Origin: Capsicum annuum
Lineage: Eukaryota > Streptophyta > Magnoliopsida > Solanales > Solanaceae
DNA: 64,000 nucleotides
Assembly: GCF_002878395.1 (NCBI RefSeq)
Contig: NC_061116.1
Coordinates: 120,008,692 to 120,072,691, forward strand
Reading direction: 5' to 3'
Shown here: piece after piece, positions 1 through 12,505 of the stretch
How the letters are laid out: each line of letters starts with the position of its first letter
Numbering within the stretch: the stretch's first letter is position 1
Program-made: the position numbers and the translations under genes
Notes under the pieces: generated by a model
The model's input: only the letters and a program-made list of their open reading frames with translations
The model's database searches: none
Told to the model about the DNA's origin: nothing

Positions 1-960
1 CTGGAGTCTCTCTCGGATCAACTGAACTTTCTCTAAGGCGTCGAATACTAAGTCAGGACCTATAACTGAGGCCTCATAAACTTCAAACCAACCGATTAGA
101 GATAGACATCTCCTACCATAGAGAGCTTTGAATGGAGCCATCTGAATACTAGAATGATAGATATTGTTGTATTAAAACTCAATCAAAGGCAAGTGGTCAT
201 CCAACTTCCCTTGAAATCAATTGCACACGCCCTTAGCATATCTTCGAGAGTCTGAATGGTCCTTTCTTTTTGACCATCTGTATGAGGATGAAATGTTGTA
301 CTAAGATGAACTTGGGTACCAAGACCCTTTTGGAATGCTTTCCAAAAGTGATGGGTACCTCTGTCTGAAATAATAGATAGTGGAATACCGTGTAATATGA
401 CCAATTCCCTGATATAGACTTTGGCATAATCCTCGACTGAATGAGAAGTACAAATAGGAAGAAAATGAGCTAACTTGGTCATTCTGTCTACAATGACCCA
501 AACTGAATTATGCTGATGATGAGTTCTAGGCAAACCCATCACGAAGTCCATATTCACTTCTTCCCACTACCAAGTAGGAATGGTGAACTCCTGCATGGAA
601 CCACTAGGTTTTTTATGCTCTATCTTAACCTGCTGACATGTAGAGCACTTAGACATAAACTCTGTAACATCTCTCTTCATCCCACTCCACCAATAGATCT
701 CTCGTAAGTCGTAGTATATCTTAGTGGCCCCTGGATAAATAGAGTATCACGCACCATGTGCTTCTGCAAGAATTTGCTGCCTCAATCCATCTACACCTAA
801 GACGCACAAACGACCCTGATAATGAAGAACACCATCTCCCCCTTGGGAGAAAACCTCAACTTTTTGATTCTGAACTGACTCTTTCAGCTTGACAATGCTA
901 GGATCCCTATCTTTCTTTTCTTTCACCTCAGAAACTAGAGATGACTCTGAACTACTCTGA
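1..960 (-). pseudogene. Ty3/gypsy integrase (element 1), partial at window edge
   Basis: Integrase part of a Ty3/gypsy polyprotein, which would insert the element's cDNA into chromosomes. Read right to left there is an H2C2-type zinc-binding segment (with CSTCQQVK near 640-660) and then the catalytic core. The core shows the first Asp in VWVIVDRMTK (about 480-510), the second Asp in IISDRGTH (about 355-380) and the Glu in DGQKERTIQ (about 250-275), a complete DD(35)E triad. The clearest open stretch is 183-557. The frame is broken by stops at both ends, and the gene runs off the left edge, so a C-terminal chromodomain cannot be seen. Similarity of motifs and order points to a chromovirus of the Tekay/Del type; the clade is inference. 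Confidence 0.85.
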
Positions 961-969
961 ACATATACA

Positions 970-1640
970 CTACCCTCAGAAGAGTCGACTAAGCAAATGC
1001 CTAGTCTGGACAGCTGATGGATTTCCTGAGATATTTTTATTCTTTCTATACTCAACGTGAGAAACACTACCCATGGAGAGTCTACTGAGAGCGTCGGCCA
1101 CAACATTGGCCTTGCCCAGATGATAAAGAACACTCATGTCATAATCTTTCAAAAGCTCTAACCACCTTTTCTGACGAAGATTGAGATCTTTCTGATAAAA
1201 GACATACTGGAGACTCTTATGATCTATAAAGACATCTACATGAACTCTGTAGATATAATGCCTCCAAATCTTCAAGGCAAATATTACGGCTGCTAACTCA
1301 AGATCATGAGTAGGATAATTCTTCTTATGGGGCTTTAGCTATCTGTAGGCGTAGGCTATGACCTTACCATACTTTATGAGGACTCAACCTAAACCCACTC
1401 TAGATACATCACAATAGACTACGAAATCATCTGAGCTGTCTGGAAGTGCTAGAACTGAAGTTGAGGTGAGTCGAGTCTTCAACTCTTGAAAAGTTTTCTC
1501 ACATAAATCTGACCATTGAAACTTAACCTTATTCTGAGTCAATCTGGACATAGGAGATACAATAGAAGAAATCCCTCAATAAACTATCTATAATAGCCAT
1601 CCAAACCCAAAAAACTCTTGATATCTGATGAAGATACAGG
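970..1640 (-). pseudogene. Ty3/gypsy RNase H (element 1)
   Basis: RNase H domain and tether of the same polyprotein, which removes RNA from the RNA:DNA hybrid during reverse transcription. Recognisable pieces on the minus strand are a YCDVSRVGLG segment with the first catalytic Asp (about 1400-1420), [18 protein letters not shown] (about 1255-1305), and [11 protein letters not shown] followed by [15 protein letters not shown] and [10 protein letters not shown] (1090-1235). Stops and a frame change split it. The open part is 976-1275. It lies between RT and integrase as expected for Ty3/gypsy. Confidence 0.85.
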
Positions 1641-2900
1641 TCGAGGCCAGTTTCTTACCGCTTCGGTCTTCTAAGGATCTACTTTAATGCCATCACCAGA
1701 AATAATATGGCCGAGGAATGCTACTGATCTTAGCCAAAATTCGCACTTACTGAACTTGGCGAATAACTGATGATCCCTGAGAGTCTGAAGAACAATTCTG
1801 AGATGGTTTGAATGATCAAGCTCAGTGCGAGAATAGACCAGAATATCATCTATGAAGACTATGACAAATATGTCTAAGTACTGCTTGAACACCCGGTTCA
1901 TCAAGTCCATGAAAGCTGCAGGGGCATTGGTAAAACCAGAGGACATGACAAGAAATTCAAAGTGACCATACCGTGTACGAAAATTTGTCTTTGGGATGTC
2001 ACATTCTCTAACTCTAAGCTGATGATAGCCTGATCTGAGGTCTATCTTAAAGAAGTAACTGGCACCCTAAAATTGGTCAAACAAGTCATCTTTTCTAGGA
2101 AGTGGATACCTGTTCTTGACCGTAACTTTGTTGAGCTGATGGTAATCGATACACATCCTGAGAGAACCATCTTTCTTATGCACAAATAAGATTGGTACAC
2201 CCCATGGGGATACACTGGGCCTGATGAATCCCTTATCTAAGAGATCCTTCAATTGATCTTTTAGTTCCTTGAGTTCTACTGGTGCCATTCTATATGGTGG
2301 AATAAAAATAGGCTGAGTATCTTGGAGAAGGTCTATGCCAAAGTCTATTTCCCTTTTGAGAGGAATACCTGGAAATCTTTGGGAAAGATATCTGAATATT
2401 CATTAACCACTGGGACTGATTTGAGGCTGGGAGATTCAGAACTGGAATCCTTAGCATGCTTGAGATGATACACACACCCCTTAGAAATAATTTTCCTTGC
2501 CTGAAGGTAGGAAACAAGATGACCCCTGAACGCTGAAGTACTACCCCTCCACTCTACGATGGGCTCATTTAGGAACTAAAATTGAACTATTCTATTTCTG
2601 CAGTCGACTGTGGCATAGCAGGAATGAAGCCAATCCATGTCGAGAATGACATCAAAGTCAATCATCTCTAACTTGAATAAATCTGTTGATGTGGATTTTT
2701 AAAATATCATAATTGGATAGTTCCTGTATACTCGTCGAGCTATGATGGTTTTATCAACTTGGGTAGAGACTGAAAAGGGCTATGCTAAAATTTTGGGATT
2801 GATTCTGAAATCTCCTGCTACATATAGAGTGACAAAAGACAAGGATGCACCTGGGTCTAGCAAATCATAAACATGAATATAGAATCTGTTTGGGCGTTGC
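1641..2900 (-). pseudogene. Ty3/gypsy protease-RT region (element 1)
   Basis: Reverse transcriptase of element 1. The fingers/palm are seen at 2067-2288 ([46 protein letters not shown]) and the catalytic loop at 1671-1946, where FIDDILVYS carries the two Asp residues, followed by [10 protein letters not shown] and [12 protein letters not shown] stop separates the two parts. The segment 2300-2900 upstream should hold the retropepsin; I see only degraded matches there and no intact DTG or DSG motif. Several stops fall where related elements have Trp or Gln, so the gene is dead. Confidence 0.87.
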
Positions 2901-2949
2901 CAACTAGTAGCACTGAAAGTGGCACCCTACTGGTTTGGAAGACCGGACT

Positions 2950-4031
2950 GAGCTGTGGAACGGTTCTGCTGACCCTAAGGACCTGACTAATGACACTCTC
3001 TAATCCTATGGCCTAGCTTGCCACAACCAAAACAGATATCACTACCGACTCTACAAATACCCTTGTGGTTCTTACCATAAGTCTGACATAGGGGATTTGT
3101 TCGGGCACTGCTAACACTGCCCTAAGATTTAGATCCTGGTGCTCTATCTTTGTTGCCATCTCTGAATTTCAGCACTGGGGCACTGGCGGTGGAAGGAGTT
3201 AGAACATTGTCGGAAGAATGAGCTGGAGATGATGACTTGGGATAAAACTGTGAACGATTTTCTCCCTCTAATTTGGGTTGAGCAAAACTAAAACTGCCTC
3301 ACCTTGCTCTCTTTTTCTGTCTCTCCCTAGTCCTAACTTTCTGCTCCTCTATTTGCTGAGCATGGGTCATAATCTTGGCTAAAGTCATATCACTGTTCAA
3401 CATCGCAGATCTACACTCATTTACCATGATATCATTCACCCCTGACACGAACTTACTCATCTTAGCCCTATTGTCTGCAACCACATGAGGGGCATATCTA
3501 GATAGCTGAGTAAATCTAAGAGAATACTCTTTAACCATCATATTTCCCTGCCTGAGGTTGATGAACTCTAGAACTTTTGCCTCTTTCAGCTCTTGGGAAA
3601 GAATTTGTCTAAGAAAATCGTGACAAATTCCTCCCACTCAATAGGATCTGCATTGTCTACCCTCTCATACTTCTACTGTTTGTACCAAGTATGAGCGATA
3701 TCCTGTAATTGGTATACAGCTAACTTAGCACTCTGAACAGAAGTAACTCCCATGATATCATTGACCTTCTGGACTTAGTCAATGAATTCCTAAGGGTCTT
3801 CATCAGACTTAGACCCAAAAAAAGATGGAGGGTTTATTTAGGTGAAGTCCCAAATTCTAGATGCTATAAAATTGGCCACTGGATTGGCCAGAATAATTGG
3901 TGCCATTCATTTTAGGTAGCCACAAACTGAGCAAATATGGTAAATGCGGTCTTGAACTCCACATGAGAAACATGATCACCCAAAGGATCTTCGGGCTGAG
4001 GAGCTGGTTGGTTTCTTCTATTTGGGGCCAT
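2950..4031 (-). pseudogene. Ty3/gypsy gag with zinc knuckle (element 1)
   Basis: Capsid/nucleocapsid gene. The start is placed at 4031, where MAPNRRNQPAPQPED begins about 200 bases inside the primer-binding site, the usual place for gag. The retrotransposon gag core is open at 3299-3637 (FLRQILSQELKEAKVLEFINLRQG, then YSLRFTQLSRYAPHVV). A CCHC nucleocapsid knuckle of the form CFGCGKLGHRIRECH is encoded at about 2990-3035, preceded by a CR.G... half knuckle. Frame breaks separate these pieces. Confidence 0.82.
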
Positions 4032-4234
4032 ATTCTGAAATAAGAGAAGAACGGATTAGACTGAGAGACTGACTTATGATTATGCTCATTGGCACGACAT
4101 GAATACTGAAAGAAGGGAAACTTTTCTTAAAAATCTCATAGCCTCTTGTACATAAATGTGGCACGCAACACACCCATGCATAAGACTCTATTAGATGTGG
4201 CTTTCAGACTTCCTAGGACTCTATTGAACCTTAC

Positions 4235-4246
4235 GCTCTAATACCA
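4235..4246 (-). other. Primer-binding site, initiator tRNA-Met type (element 1)
   Basis: On the minus strand this reads TGGTATTAGAGC, one base away from the TGGTATCAGAGC complement of the plant initiator tRNA-Met 3' end. It lies just inside the LTR end, so it primes minus-strand DNA synthesis and fixes the element's orientation. Confidence 0.8.
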
Positions 4247-4250
4247 AGTT

Positions 4251-6972
4251 TATAACACCCTGATTTTCTGAATTGAAATACTACAAGGTGCTTATGACCC
4301 CAAAAAACCACAAGCTAACACATGACTGATATCTGTACCTGTACACTGCAATATATAATGTAATAATGCAGAAAATATGAACATGTCGACCATAAGGTTC
4401 AAATGAACAAAGAATCTATAAAATAGTAACATTCGTGTGGGTGAAAGATACCCAAAATAACTAAAAACTGAATCAAATTTGAACTAAATCTGAAAGTCTC
4501 TAATACTATCTGAATAAAGAGTTAAAGGAACATGTCTCCAACTAACTCCGTCTAGCAAAACTAAGATAAAATAATAAATAAAATAAAATAATATCATATC
4601 ATCCTCAAATGAAGAGCACTCACTGGAACTCTGTATACTGGAATGTAGCTACTACTGCTGGTCTGGAACTCGTGTCTCTGAACCTATGGTGTAACATGAA
4701 AAGAAAGAACCATAGCGTAAATGCATCAGTATAACTGGAGTACTGAGTATACGAGTTAGGTAGGCTAATGCAAAAGGTTTACATGCATGAATAATGCTAA
4801 CTGACTGACAGATAAGAACATAAGAGTACAAACATACATACATAGTAACTGATATCGTGAGTACGTGATAGCTAAATTTGTACGCTAATACATGGTTTAA
4901 TAATAACTAACATGGATGAAACTATAGTTCTGATAGCATGGGCAACTGTTTCCGATAGTCTTGAATCTAATAAAACTTTCTGAGTCTCGTGCTATAACTG
5001 AATTTGACTGTATCTAACAGTCCTGGTATACTGATATCTGAAGAACTGTCTAAGTTCTTTTACTAAGACTCAGTCTAAAACTGTGGGATGTAGTTGTTTA
5101 ACTGATATGCCTCATGTGTGCCATTATGGCTAAGCTAGGGTCCAATCTCTGCCTCGACTGGAGGGGTGTCAATATCATGCCACTGGTAAGGGCCGTTGTG
5201 AGTGACCCTTAATTGGTAGGTACTCAAAATAGGAGTGGTGGGAACCCTGAACTGACAGGTTAAGCCACCTTATCAACCCTAATCTGATAGGTTAAGATGT
5301 CTCAACCTATGCTGGCTACAAAGTTCTGGAACGCAAGGATAATTGCTAAGAATCACACCCTAAACTGGTAGGTGAATTCCCATCCTTGGGTTCACTCAGT
5401 GCTAAATTCTACTCCCATCTGAAGAGGCTGAACATGATTCAACTGACTGTACATAGACTAATTAACTGACTTTCATTGACTGACGGAATAGTACTACTAT
5501 CTGAGAGTTAACTGAGATCATGAGATTTCTAAGCTTTCCTAAGCCACATGGCTGACTGAGTTCTATAGATTATAGCTTGACTGAGATTATCGGGATAACA
5601 TGACATGGCTCTAGGAACACAACTATATTTTTTGGGTACGAATACCCCCAGGACTCGATAGAAGAAAACTGACACACATGACATGACTTGATCATAAGAT
5701 TGGAGTCCGCAATTCATAATATCATAAGTAGGGGATCTTATACTTCATGTAGTTATTCAAACATCTTAAACATTTTAGGGATTGCATGGATATATTTTGT
5801 GTACATATTATACATATCCATTATCATAGATGCTTCATACCACAACAATAGCAGCACATCAATAGCATGGAATTCATATTTAAGTATATAGCTAACATAG
5901 ACTTGTCATTTAGATATCATGGAACCATGTAAACATAAATTTCTAGCATCCCAAGAATTTTATCAAAAACCTAGCATGTATTATTTAAGGCATAGGTATG
6001 TTTCATAACTTGCACCATATTACATACCTAAAGTTCATAGTTTTTCAACTAACAACCATATATATTCCATGAAAACACCTTTAGATATCATCTTAAAACT
6101 TAAACAACAATCATCAATATGTACATGCTTATATCACCATAAAAAGTTCACAAAATAGTATTTAATACATGGTACTTGAGCTCTATGAACAGATTGGATC
6201 CATAGATGAACACTACGCATACCTTAGATTAATAATCCGCGAAGATAGTAGTGAAATAACCTTGGAATTTAAAACCCCCAATTGAACCCTAGACTTGTTC
6301 TTGGTTGTTATTGAGTGAATTTTGATAAAAAGTAATGTAAAGAGCTGAGTTGGGGCCTCAATCCCATGTTTAGGACTTATATAGGGGGGGAAAGATGACC
6401 CAAATACCCCTTTAGATGCATCATTTAATTTCTATAAAAACTACCCGATTTGGGCCCCCGACGTGATGCGGAGACATCACGTTGCCACCTGTTTATGACC
6501 TGGAAACTCACTGTGATGCTCTGGAATCATGGAGAGACACTGGAAATTGACAAACATCATTTTAGCTTATGGCGCGACACGCCACTGACTGAAATAACGT
6601 TGTTGAAACTTTAAATCACCATAACTTCTTCACTGGGTGTCCGTTTTAGGTAAATTTGGTATCAACGGAAAGCTTATTCGATTATATAAAATTTGGAGGG
6701 TATAAATATGACAAAATACCACCTATAAACCAAGTTATACTCTTTCAAAGATGGTCTATGTGAAATCACATACGAAAACTTGGTGGATTCAAAAGTTCTT
6801 AGCTTGGCTTACTCTAAGTAACTCATATGAACTTGATTAACACATCATAAGCTATATTATCACTAGGATACTCATCATAATTCATGTACTCAAATATGAA
6901 TCATAGGATATGAGGTTTCATGTGTAGGAACAACGGTTCATTTTCTAGCTTAGAAATATACGGGGTATTACA
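4251..6972 (-). repeat. 5' LTR of Ty3/gypsy element 1 (about 2.7 kb)
   Basis: On the minus strand the LTR starts TGTAATACCCCG at 6972 and ends GGTGTTATA (a decayed ...ACA end) at about 4251, immediately before the primer-binding site. The last 500 bases resemble the ends of the LTRs at 46636-49454 and 53228-56233 (shared words such as TTAGCTTGTGG and a LEU/ser-rich cag-tt texture), so all three belong to one family. It should hold the element's promoter and polyadenylation signals, which I did not map. Short ORFs inside (for example 4652-4843, 5529-5717, 5688-5891) are chance. The matching 3' LTR lies left of the window. Confidence 0.82.
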
Positions 6973-7215
6973 CCAAAGACGTTGGGTGATTTTTATTTCC
7001 AAAATAGTGTGGGTTCGATGGTATAGGGTGCCCAGCCCCAGGCTAGTAGGGCTCAGTCATCTCCATCATATCCCCTTGTAGATTTTGTGGTCAGGTGTAT
7101 TATGGTATTTGTGATGAAGGGAAAAATATGTAATCTAAATGTGGTTAGATTGGCTAGCATCCTGAACCAAAGGTAACTATTCCAAAGGTTACTGCACCAA
7201 TGGGCACTGGACCAA
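6973..7215 (+). pseudogene. Element 2 gag C-terminal remnant
   Basis: Plus-strand gag end of a second Ty3/gypsy element, cut off on the left by insertion of element 1. A decayed knuckle region is visible at about 7075-7165 (CRFCGQVYYGIC, then a damaged SKCG.IG.HPEPK). It is followed by a short run of CCAAAGGT repeats at 7170-7235. Protease and most of RT are missing: the text jumps from here to the RT thumb, so an internal deletion is inferred. Confidence 0.55.
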
Positions 7216-7860
7216 AGGTGCACCAAAGGTTTTTGGTCATATTCCTAGACTCACGACTCCAATCGATATTCAGAGCTTCTTGGGCTTGGCCAGTTATTAT
7301 AGAAGGTTCACGGAAAGTTTCCTTTCTATTGCTGCCCTATTAACAAGGTTGACTCAGAAGAAGGTGAAGTTCTTATGGTCTGATGCTTGTGAGATCAGTT
7401 TTGAGAAGTGTAAGAATAAGTTGACTTCAGCTCCGGTCTTGACTCTACCTGATAGTACTGATGGTTTTATTGTGTATTGTGATACATCCTAAGTGGGAAT
7501 GGGTTATGTGTTGATGCAACATGGAAAGGTGGTTGCATATGCTTCTAAATGTTGAATGTTCATGAGAAGAACTATTCAATCCATGATTTGGAATTTTTAG
7601 CTGTGGTGTTTACATTGAAGATATGGCGAGATTATTTAAATGTGGTTTATGTGGATATTTATTTTGATCATAAAAGCCTGCAATACGTGTTCACTCAGAA
7701 GGATTTAAATCTCAGGCAAAGGAGGTAGCTTGAGTTTCTAAAAAACTATGTCATGAGTCTCCACTATCATCCAGGTAAAGTTAACATAGTTGTTGATGCT
7801 CTTAGCAGGTTATCCATGGGGAGCTTATCTCATGTGGATAAGAAGAAGTAGGATTTGGTG
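7216..7860 (+). pseudogene. Element 2 RT thumb and RNase H remnant
   Basis: Open at 7280-7492: the connection (FLGLASYYRRF, then PVLTLPDSTDGFIVYCD), the hallmark start of Ty3/gypsy RNase H. RNase H then continues in broken frames to about 7860 ([24 protein letters not shown] with errors, [21 protein letters not shown], and a damaged [12 protein letters not shown]). The gene has several stops and one or more frameshifts. Without the RT palm it cannot be functional. Confidence 0.85.
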
Positions 7861-9290
7861 AAGGAGATTCACTATTTGTCCAACCTTGGAATCCATCTTT
7901 TGGATTCCAAGGATGGTGGTGTGATTGTTCAAGAGGTGGAGAAGTCATCTCTTGGTGCTGAGGTAAAGGAGAAACAAATGTTGTAACCTATCTTGATGCA
8001 AATCAAGGAGGATATAGGTATGCAGGAAGTGATAGCTTTTGAGATTGGTGGTAATGATATCTTGAGGTATCAAGGAAGATTATGTGTTCCCGCTGTGGAT
8101 GGGTTATGAGAAAGAATTTTGGTTGAGGATCATGATTCATATTATACGATTCATCCTTGTTCGATAAAAATGTATCATGATATTAAGGAGATTTATTTAT
8201 AGAATAATATGATGCGGGATGTGGACAATTTTGTGGCTAAGTGCATGGTGTGTCAACAAGTAAAGGTGGAGTACTTGAGGCCCGATGGGTTGACTCAAGA
8301 GATTGAGTCGCCAGTATAGAATTAGGAGGTAATTAATATAGATTTTGTTACCGGACTTTCACGGTCTGGCCATTAGTTTGATTCTATTTGGGTCATTATG
8401 GATAGGATGACCAAGTCCACCCATTTCTTAAGGACTAATTTCTTTGTTGAAGACTATGTGAAGTTGTATATCCAAGAGATCGTGAGGTTACATGGTGCTC
8501 CAATTTTTATCATTTCTGATCATGGTATGCAGTTCTTATCTCACTTTTAGAGGTCATTCTAGCGAGGTTTGGGGACTAATATAATACTTAGTACCGCTTT
8601 CCACTCACAGACAGATGGACACGTGGAAAGGACAATTCAGGCCTTAGAAGATATGCTTTGGGCTTGTGTATTTGATTTTAGTGGTAGTTGGTTTGATCAC
8701 TTACCTTTCATAGACTTCGTATATAACAACAATTATCACTCTAGCATTAGTATGGCTCCATTTGAGGCTTTGTATAGTAGGAGGTGTAGGCCTCCTATAG
8801 GGTGTTTTGAGGTTGATAAAAATAGGTTATTTGGTCCTGATTTGATTCACCAAGCCATGGAAAAGGTGAAGGTAATTCGGGATAGGCTTAAGATCTCCCA
8901 AAGTCATCAAAAGTCCTATGCAGACATGAGGCAAAGGTAGTTGGAGTTTAAAGTAGGTGACTGGGTGTTCTTAAAGATGTCTCCCATGAAAGGCGTGATG
9001 CAGTTTTGGGAGAAATGAAAGCTCAGTCCCCGTTATGTTGGTCCATATTTGGTTTTGAAGAGAGTTGGCAATGTTTCTTATGAATTGGAGTTGCCTTCTA
9101 GTTTGAACTCTATTCATTCAGCCTTCTATGTTTCAATGTTGAGAAAGTGTGTGAGTGATCCTTCATTGGTTGTTCTTTTAGAAGGTGTGGGCATTTCAAA
9201 TTCTTTGTCTTTTGAGGAAGTTTTGATGGAGATCATAGATCAGCAAGTCCATTGATTACGAACGAAGGACGTGGCTTCGGTAAAGGTTCT
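7861..9290 (+). pseudogene. Element 2 integrase with chromodomain-like end
   Basis: Integrase of a chromovirus, plus strand. In order: an HHCC-type zinc segment (ending CMVCQQVK near 8245-8265), the catalytic core with Asp in WVIMDRMTKSTHF (about 8390-8430), Asp in IISDHGMQF (about 8510-8535) and Glu in DGHVERTIQALED (8610-8650), a GPF/Y-like module (PRYVGPYLVLKRVG, 9028-9070) and a C-terminal segment at 9220-9345 that aligns by eye with plant chromodomains (VASVKVL and EEAT.EAEED). Many conserved Trp codons are read as TAG. Longest open pieces: 8569-8940 and 9049-9255. Confidence 0.87.
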
Positions 9291-9510
9291 TTAGAGAAAT
9301 CAAAAGTTTGAGGAAGCTACTTAGGAAGCCGAGGAGGACATAAAGTTCAAGTATTCATTCCTATTTCATATTTTGAAGAATTGTGCTTGAGGTATGTGTA
9401 TTCCTTAACATCTTTGTTTTCTATCTTTATTAAAGGTAAGTGTGGGAGTTTTTCTGTGTTAATCCGTGGTAATATATGCCTTGACCCATCATCGAGGATG
9501 AATGATCCTA

Positions 9511-9520
9511 AGGGGAAGAA
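9511..9520 (+). other. Polypurine tract of element 2
   Basis: AGGGGAAGAA directly precedes the LTR start TGTAACTCC. It is the expected plus-strand primer site at the inner border of a 3' LTR. Confidence 0.6.
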
Positions 9521-11860
9521 TGTAACTCCTCAAATTTTTGGTCCTTGAAAATTTCTAAAATTTTATCCTCACTGTCCTTACTATGTCATACCCTACGAGT
9601 CGTAGGGAGTCTTTACGAGTCGTTGGACTTAAACATAGCCTAAACATTATGTGTATGGCTAAGTTTGGTTTTGAGTACTGGTGGCTTACTACGATTCATA
9701 AAGACTTATTACGGGTTATTGTGTGCAAATTGTAAGATGTCCAATGTTTCCCCCAAAAGGGTTCTGTGTTGACTACGAGTCATAGGGTCCTATTATGAGC
9801 AATGGTATACGAGTCGTAAGGTCAATAGTGTGTGTGCCTACTAACAACTCGTGGAGACAAGTCATAATAACTTGTGACAAGTCATTATGAGACCCATAAT
9901 GACTAACGATTTAATTTTTCAGCTTTTAAGTAGAGCTATTTTTTACATTTTCCTCTATTCCAATTATAATCCACGACCTATAAACCTACTTGGGGCCCTA
10001 TTTTTATCGATAACACACTCCAAACACTATTTCTTCTTTCTCAGGTATCCCAAGCCTCCTTACTTAGGGTGTTTAAGAAGTGGGTCAAGTAGAGCTTCAA
10101 AGGTTGAATTCTCTTCTAAATCTTGGGTATTTCAGGCATGTTACTCTCTTCCAATTATTACCTTGCTAAAATCATGTGTTTTAAAGTATTATTTATATGA
10201 TTTTGATGTTGGTTTTGAACATGGGTTGAAGGTTTCAAATGATTGTTGTTTATGTGATATTTTATGTTTGTATATGAATTGGTTATGTTTAAATAGTGGT
10301 TTTAAAACCAAATTGATGCATGAGTATGGTGAATAAATGAGGGATTGTGATTTTCCCCAACTTATGACTTTTGAAGTGGTAGTGACCCCCACCTCACATT
10401 GTGAAATTGGTTTTGAATATGCAAACAATGTATATTGAACCACTTTTGAACTATTTCATAAGGTGAAAAGTCAATGAAGTATAATGATTTTGAATTGAAC
10501 CTTATGGGGTTGTGTAATTCCCCAAGATAACGCATAATTGAACCTGGGGGGCTATGAATTTCCCCTAATAGTGAAATTGTTTTGGCATATTGATGTTACC
10601 TTACAAGTGTAATTGGTATGAAAATACCAACAAGGTATGTCTAAATGTATATCATGGTTCAATGAATCAGAAAATGTGATAACTGATTTAATTGGGCTTT
10701 AATGAGGGTTATGTAGCTAAGTCGTGAAAGTGGAGGTCCCGAGGGACCAATACTGGAAATCGCAGTTGCCGATGTGGGGTCTATATGACCGGGTGGTTCG
10801 AGTCCCCCTTATTATTATCATATGATTGGGAGGTTCTAGTCCCCCATACTATATAACTTGATTGGGTGCTTGTGACACCTTGGTATGCCAGGAGGATCGT
10901 GTCCCCTATGGTGTATTTATATATTCTCTGGTTCGTGTGGCCACATGCACTGAGGCCCCCATTTGGGGGAGAGCTGGGTCCATATAGCCCGTGGGTGCCT
11001 TCTTATATTATGACGATTGAGCTACACAATCCAGGCTAAAGTTTTAAAGTGCATGTTAAGCCTTGTTTCCTATCCTGGCATATGATATATATATATATAT
11101 GTATGTATGTATGTATATGTATTTTCATATGAGTATGTGCATTGGACTTTAACTAATTTTTAAGTATTAATCATGGCTTTATTTTACTTTCTTACCCCTG
11201 AGTTATATGCTAGTGCTTAACTCGCTAACTGTTTCCAAACACTGTATTCCCACGCAATACAGGCACTTGAGATACTTCTTCTATTCCTGCGCAGAGTTAG
11301 GTGGATCGACTCAGTTCGTTGGTTTGTTGTGGTGAAGTGGTGAGCTTTCATTCTCCGAAAGACTTAGACATTTTATTTGTTCTTATAATAGACATCCATT
11401 GAGAGTTTACATTATCATTAACATTGTAATTGTCATTGTCAGGGTCGGGGCATGTCTCGGCACTTTATTGATTCCGATTTTGTTTAGAAGCCTTTGTTGG
11501 ATTACTATGAACTTGGATGGTGATGCTTGGTTGTTTTAGCTGGTTGTCGGCCATTGAATTATCCTAAGTCTTCGAGTTTATCTATACTATCTTGTTATAT
11601 GTTCAGAATTCATCCGACATTGGGGTATTGCATTTTGTTGGTTAGGTGCAGGGAGTGGTCTCCGGTCCTTGTTGGACTTGAGATATCCTTCACGTCCATT
11701 TTTCATTGTATCGAACATCATGATTTATTTTAATATTCCTTACTATTGCAATTGGTTTATATCAGTATTACTTATTGTTTGCATTCGTTGGGCTAATGGG
11801 GCCTTGATTGGGTTTGTTTTTCATTGTATGTACCTTTTGACCTTTAGGGGGTCCAGTTAG
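9521..11860 (+). repeat. 3' LTR of element 2 (right end uncertain)
   Basis: Begins TGTAACTCCTC right after the polypurine tract and contains typical LTR text (repeated CGAGTCGTAGGG words at 9590-9830, a mid region with CACGCAATACAGGCACTTGAG, and a short (TA)n/(TATG)n run at 11080-11120). I could not find a clean ...CA end. The text at 11650-11700 (GGTCCTTGTTGGACTTGAG) resembles the last part of Solanaceae gypsy LTRs, so the true end may be near 11.7-11.9 kb. ORFs at 9887-10336, 10189-10443 and 11527-11860 are chance frames within it. Confidence 0.6.
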
Positions 11861-11879
11861 GTTATAGCTAGGCACTTAT

Positions 11880-12505
11880 TTATCTTTTTTGAGTTACTTA
11901 TGATTCTCATATTTTCTAGCTTTAGCACTTTATTCTCTTTCTTACCCTCTTCTATTACCTTAGTAGATTATTGCACTTTATTATGCTTTTTTACTGTTTA
12001 AGTTCAGTCAGCCTATAATTCCTACTACTGTGTATTTTAGCGCTCGGAGTACACTTCAACATCTTTTTTCCTGATGCAAATTTAACTACAGAGTTATCGC
12101 CATTGATGACACCTTCGAGCTTAGATATTTATCGGAGATTAGGGTAAGCTTTCAGCATCTAGAGCTGATCCATCTCCTTTTGTGTTGACTATAGTCTTAT
12201 TTTGTATCTTTCGGAAAATATTTTGTATTTTTTACACTTTTCTAGTACTCCTTGTATATAATGACTCTTATAATGGCTTTACTAGGTCCGGTCTTGGGGG
12301 ACTCCTTTTGTAAATTTTGTCCTTTCCCCTTATTTCGTATGCATGCTTTGTATATTTTTCCTTATTAATCGCTTTAATTATTGTTTTATCCCTGTTTTCT
12401 TTCTTTCGCCAGTTAGTCCGTTACGTACCATTTCAGGCTATAATTTTGGCTTATCTACTGACGGTTTATAGTAGATGCTATCATGACCGGAGTTTTTGAA
12501 TCATG
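11880..12505 (+). repeat. LTR 3'-end fragment of another Ty3/gypsy family
   Basis: The block parallels the LTR at 62821-63415 (same succession of a CTTCAACATCTTTTTT-like word, a TGATGCA word and the AGGGTAAGCTTT/GGGTGAGCTTT word). It ends in TGCTATCATGACCGGAG...TTGAATCATGA, which matches the end of the minus-strand solo LTR at 57637. No primer-binding site follows, so it is a detached LTR end. ORF 12317-12499 is chance. Confidence 0.5.

Noticed and set aside
9887..10443. 149-codon frame (+) and 84-codon frame (-)
   Set aside because: Inside the 3' LTR of element 2, with no similarity and overlapping opposite frames.
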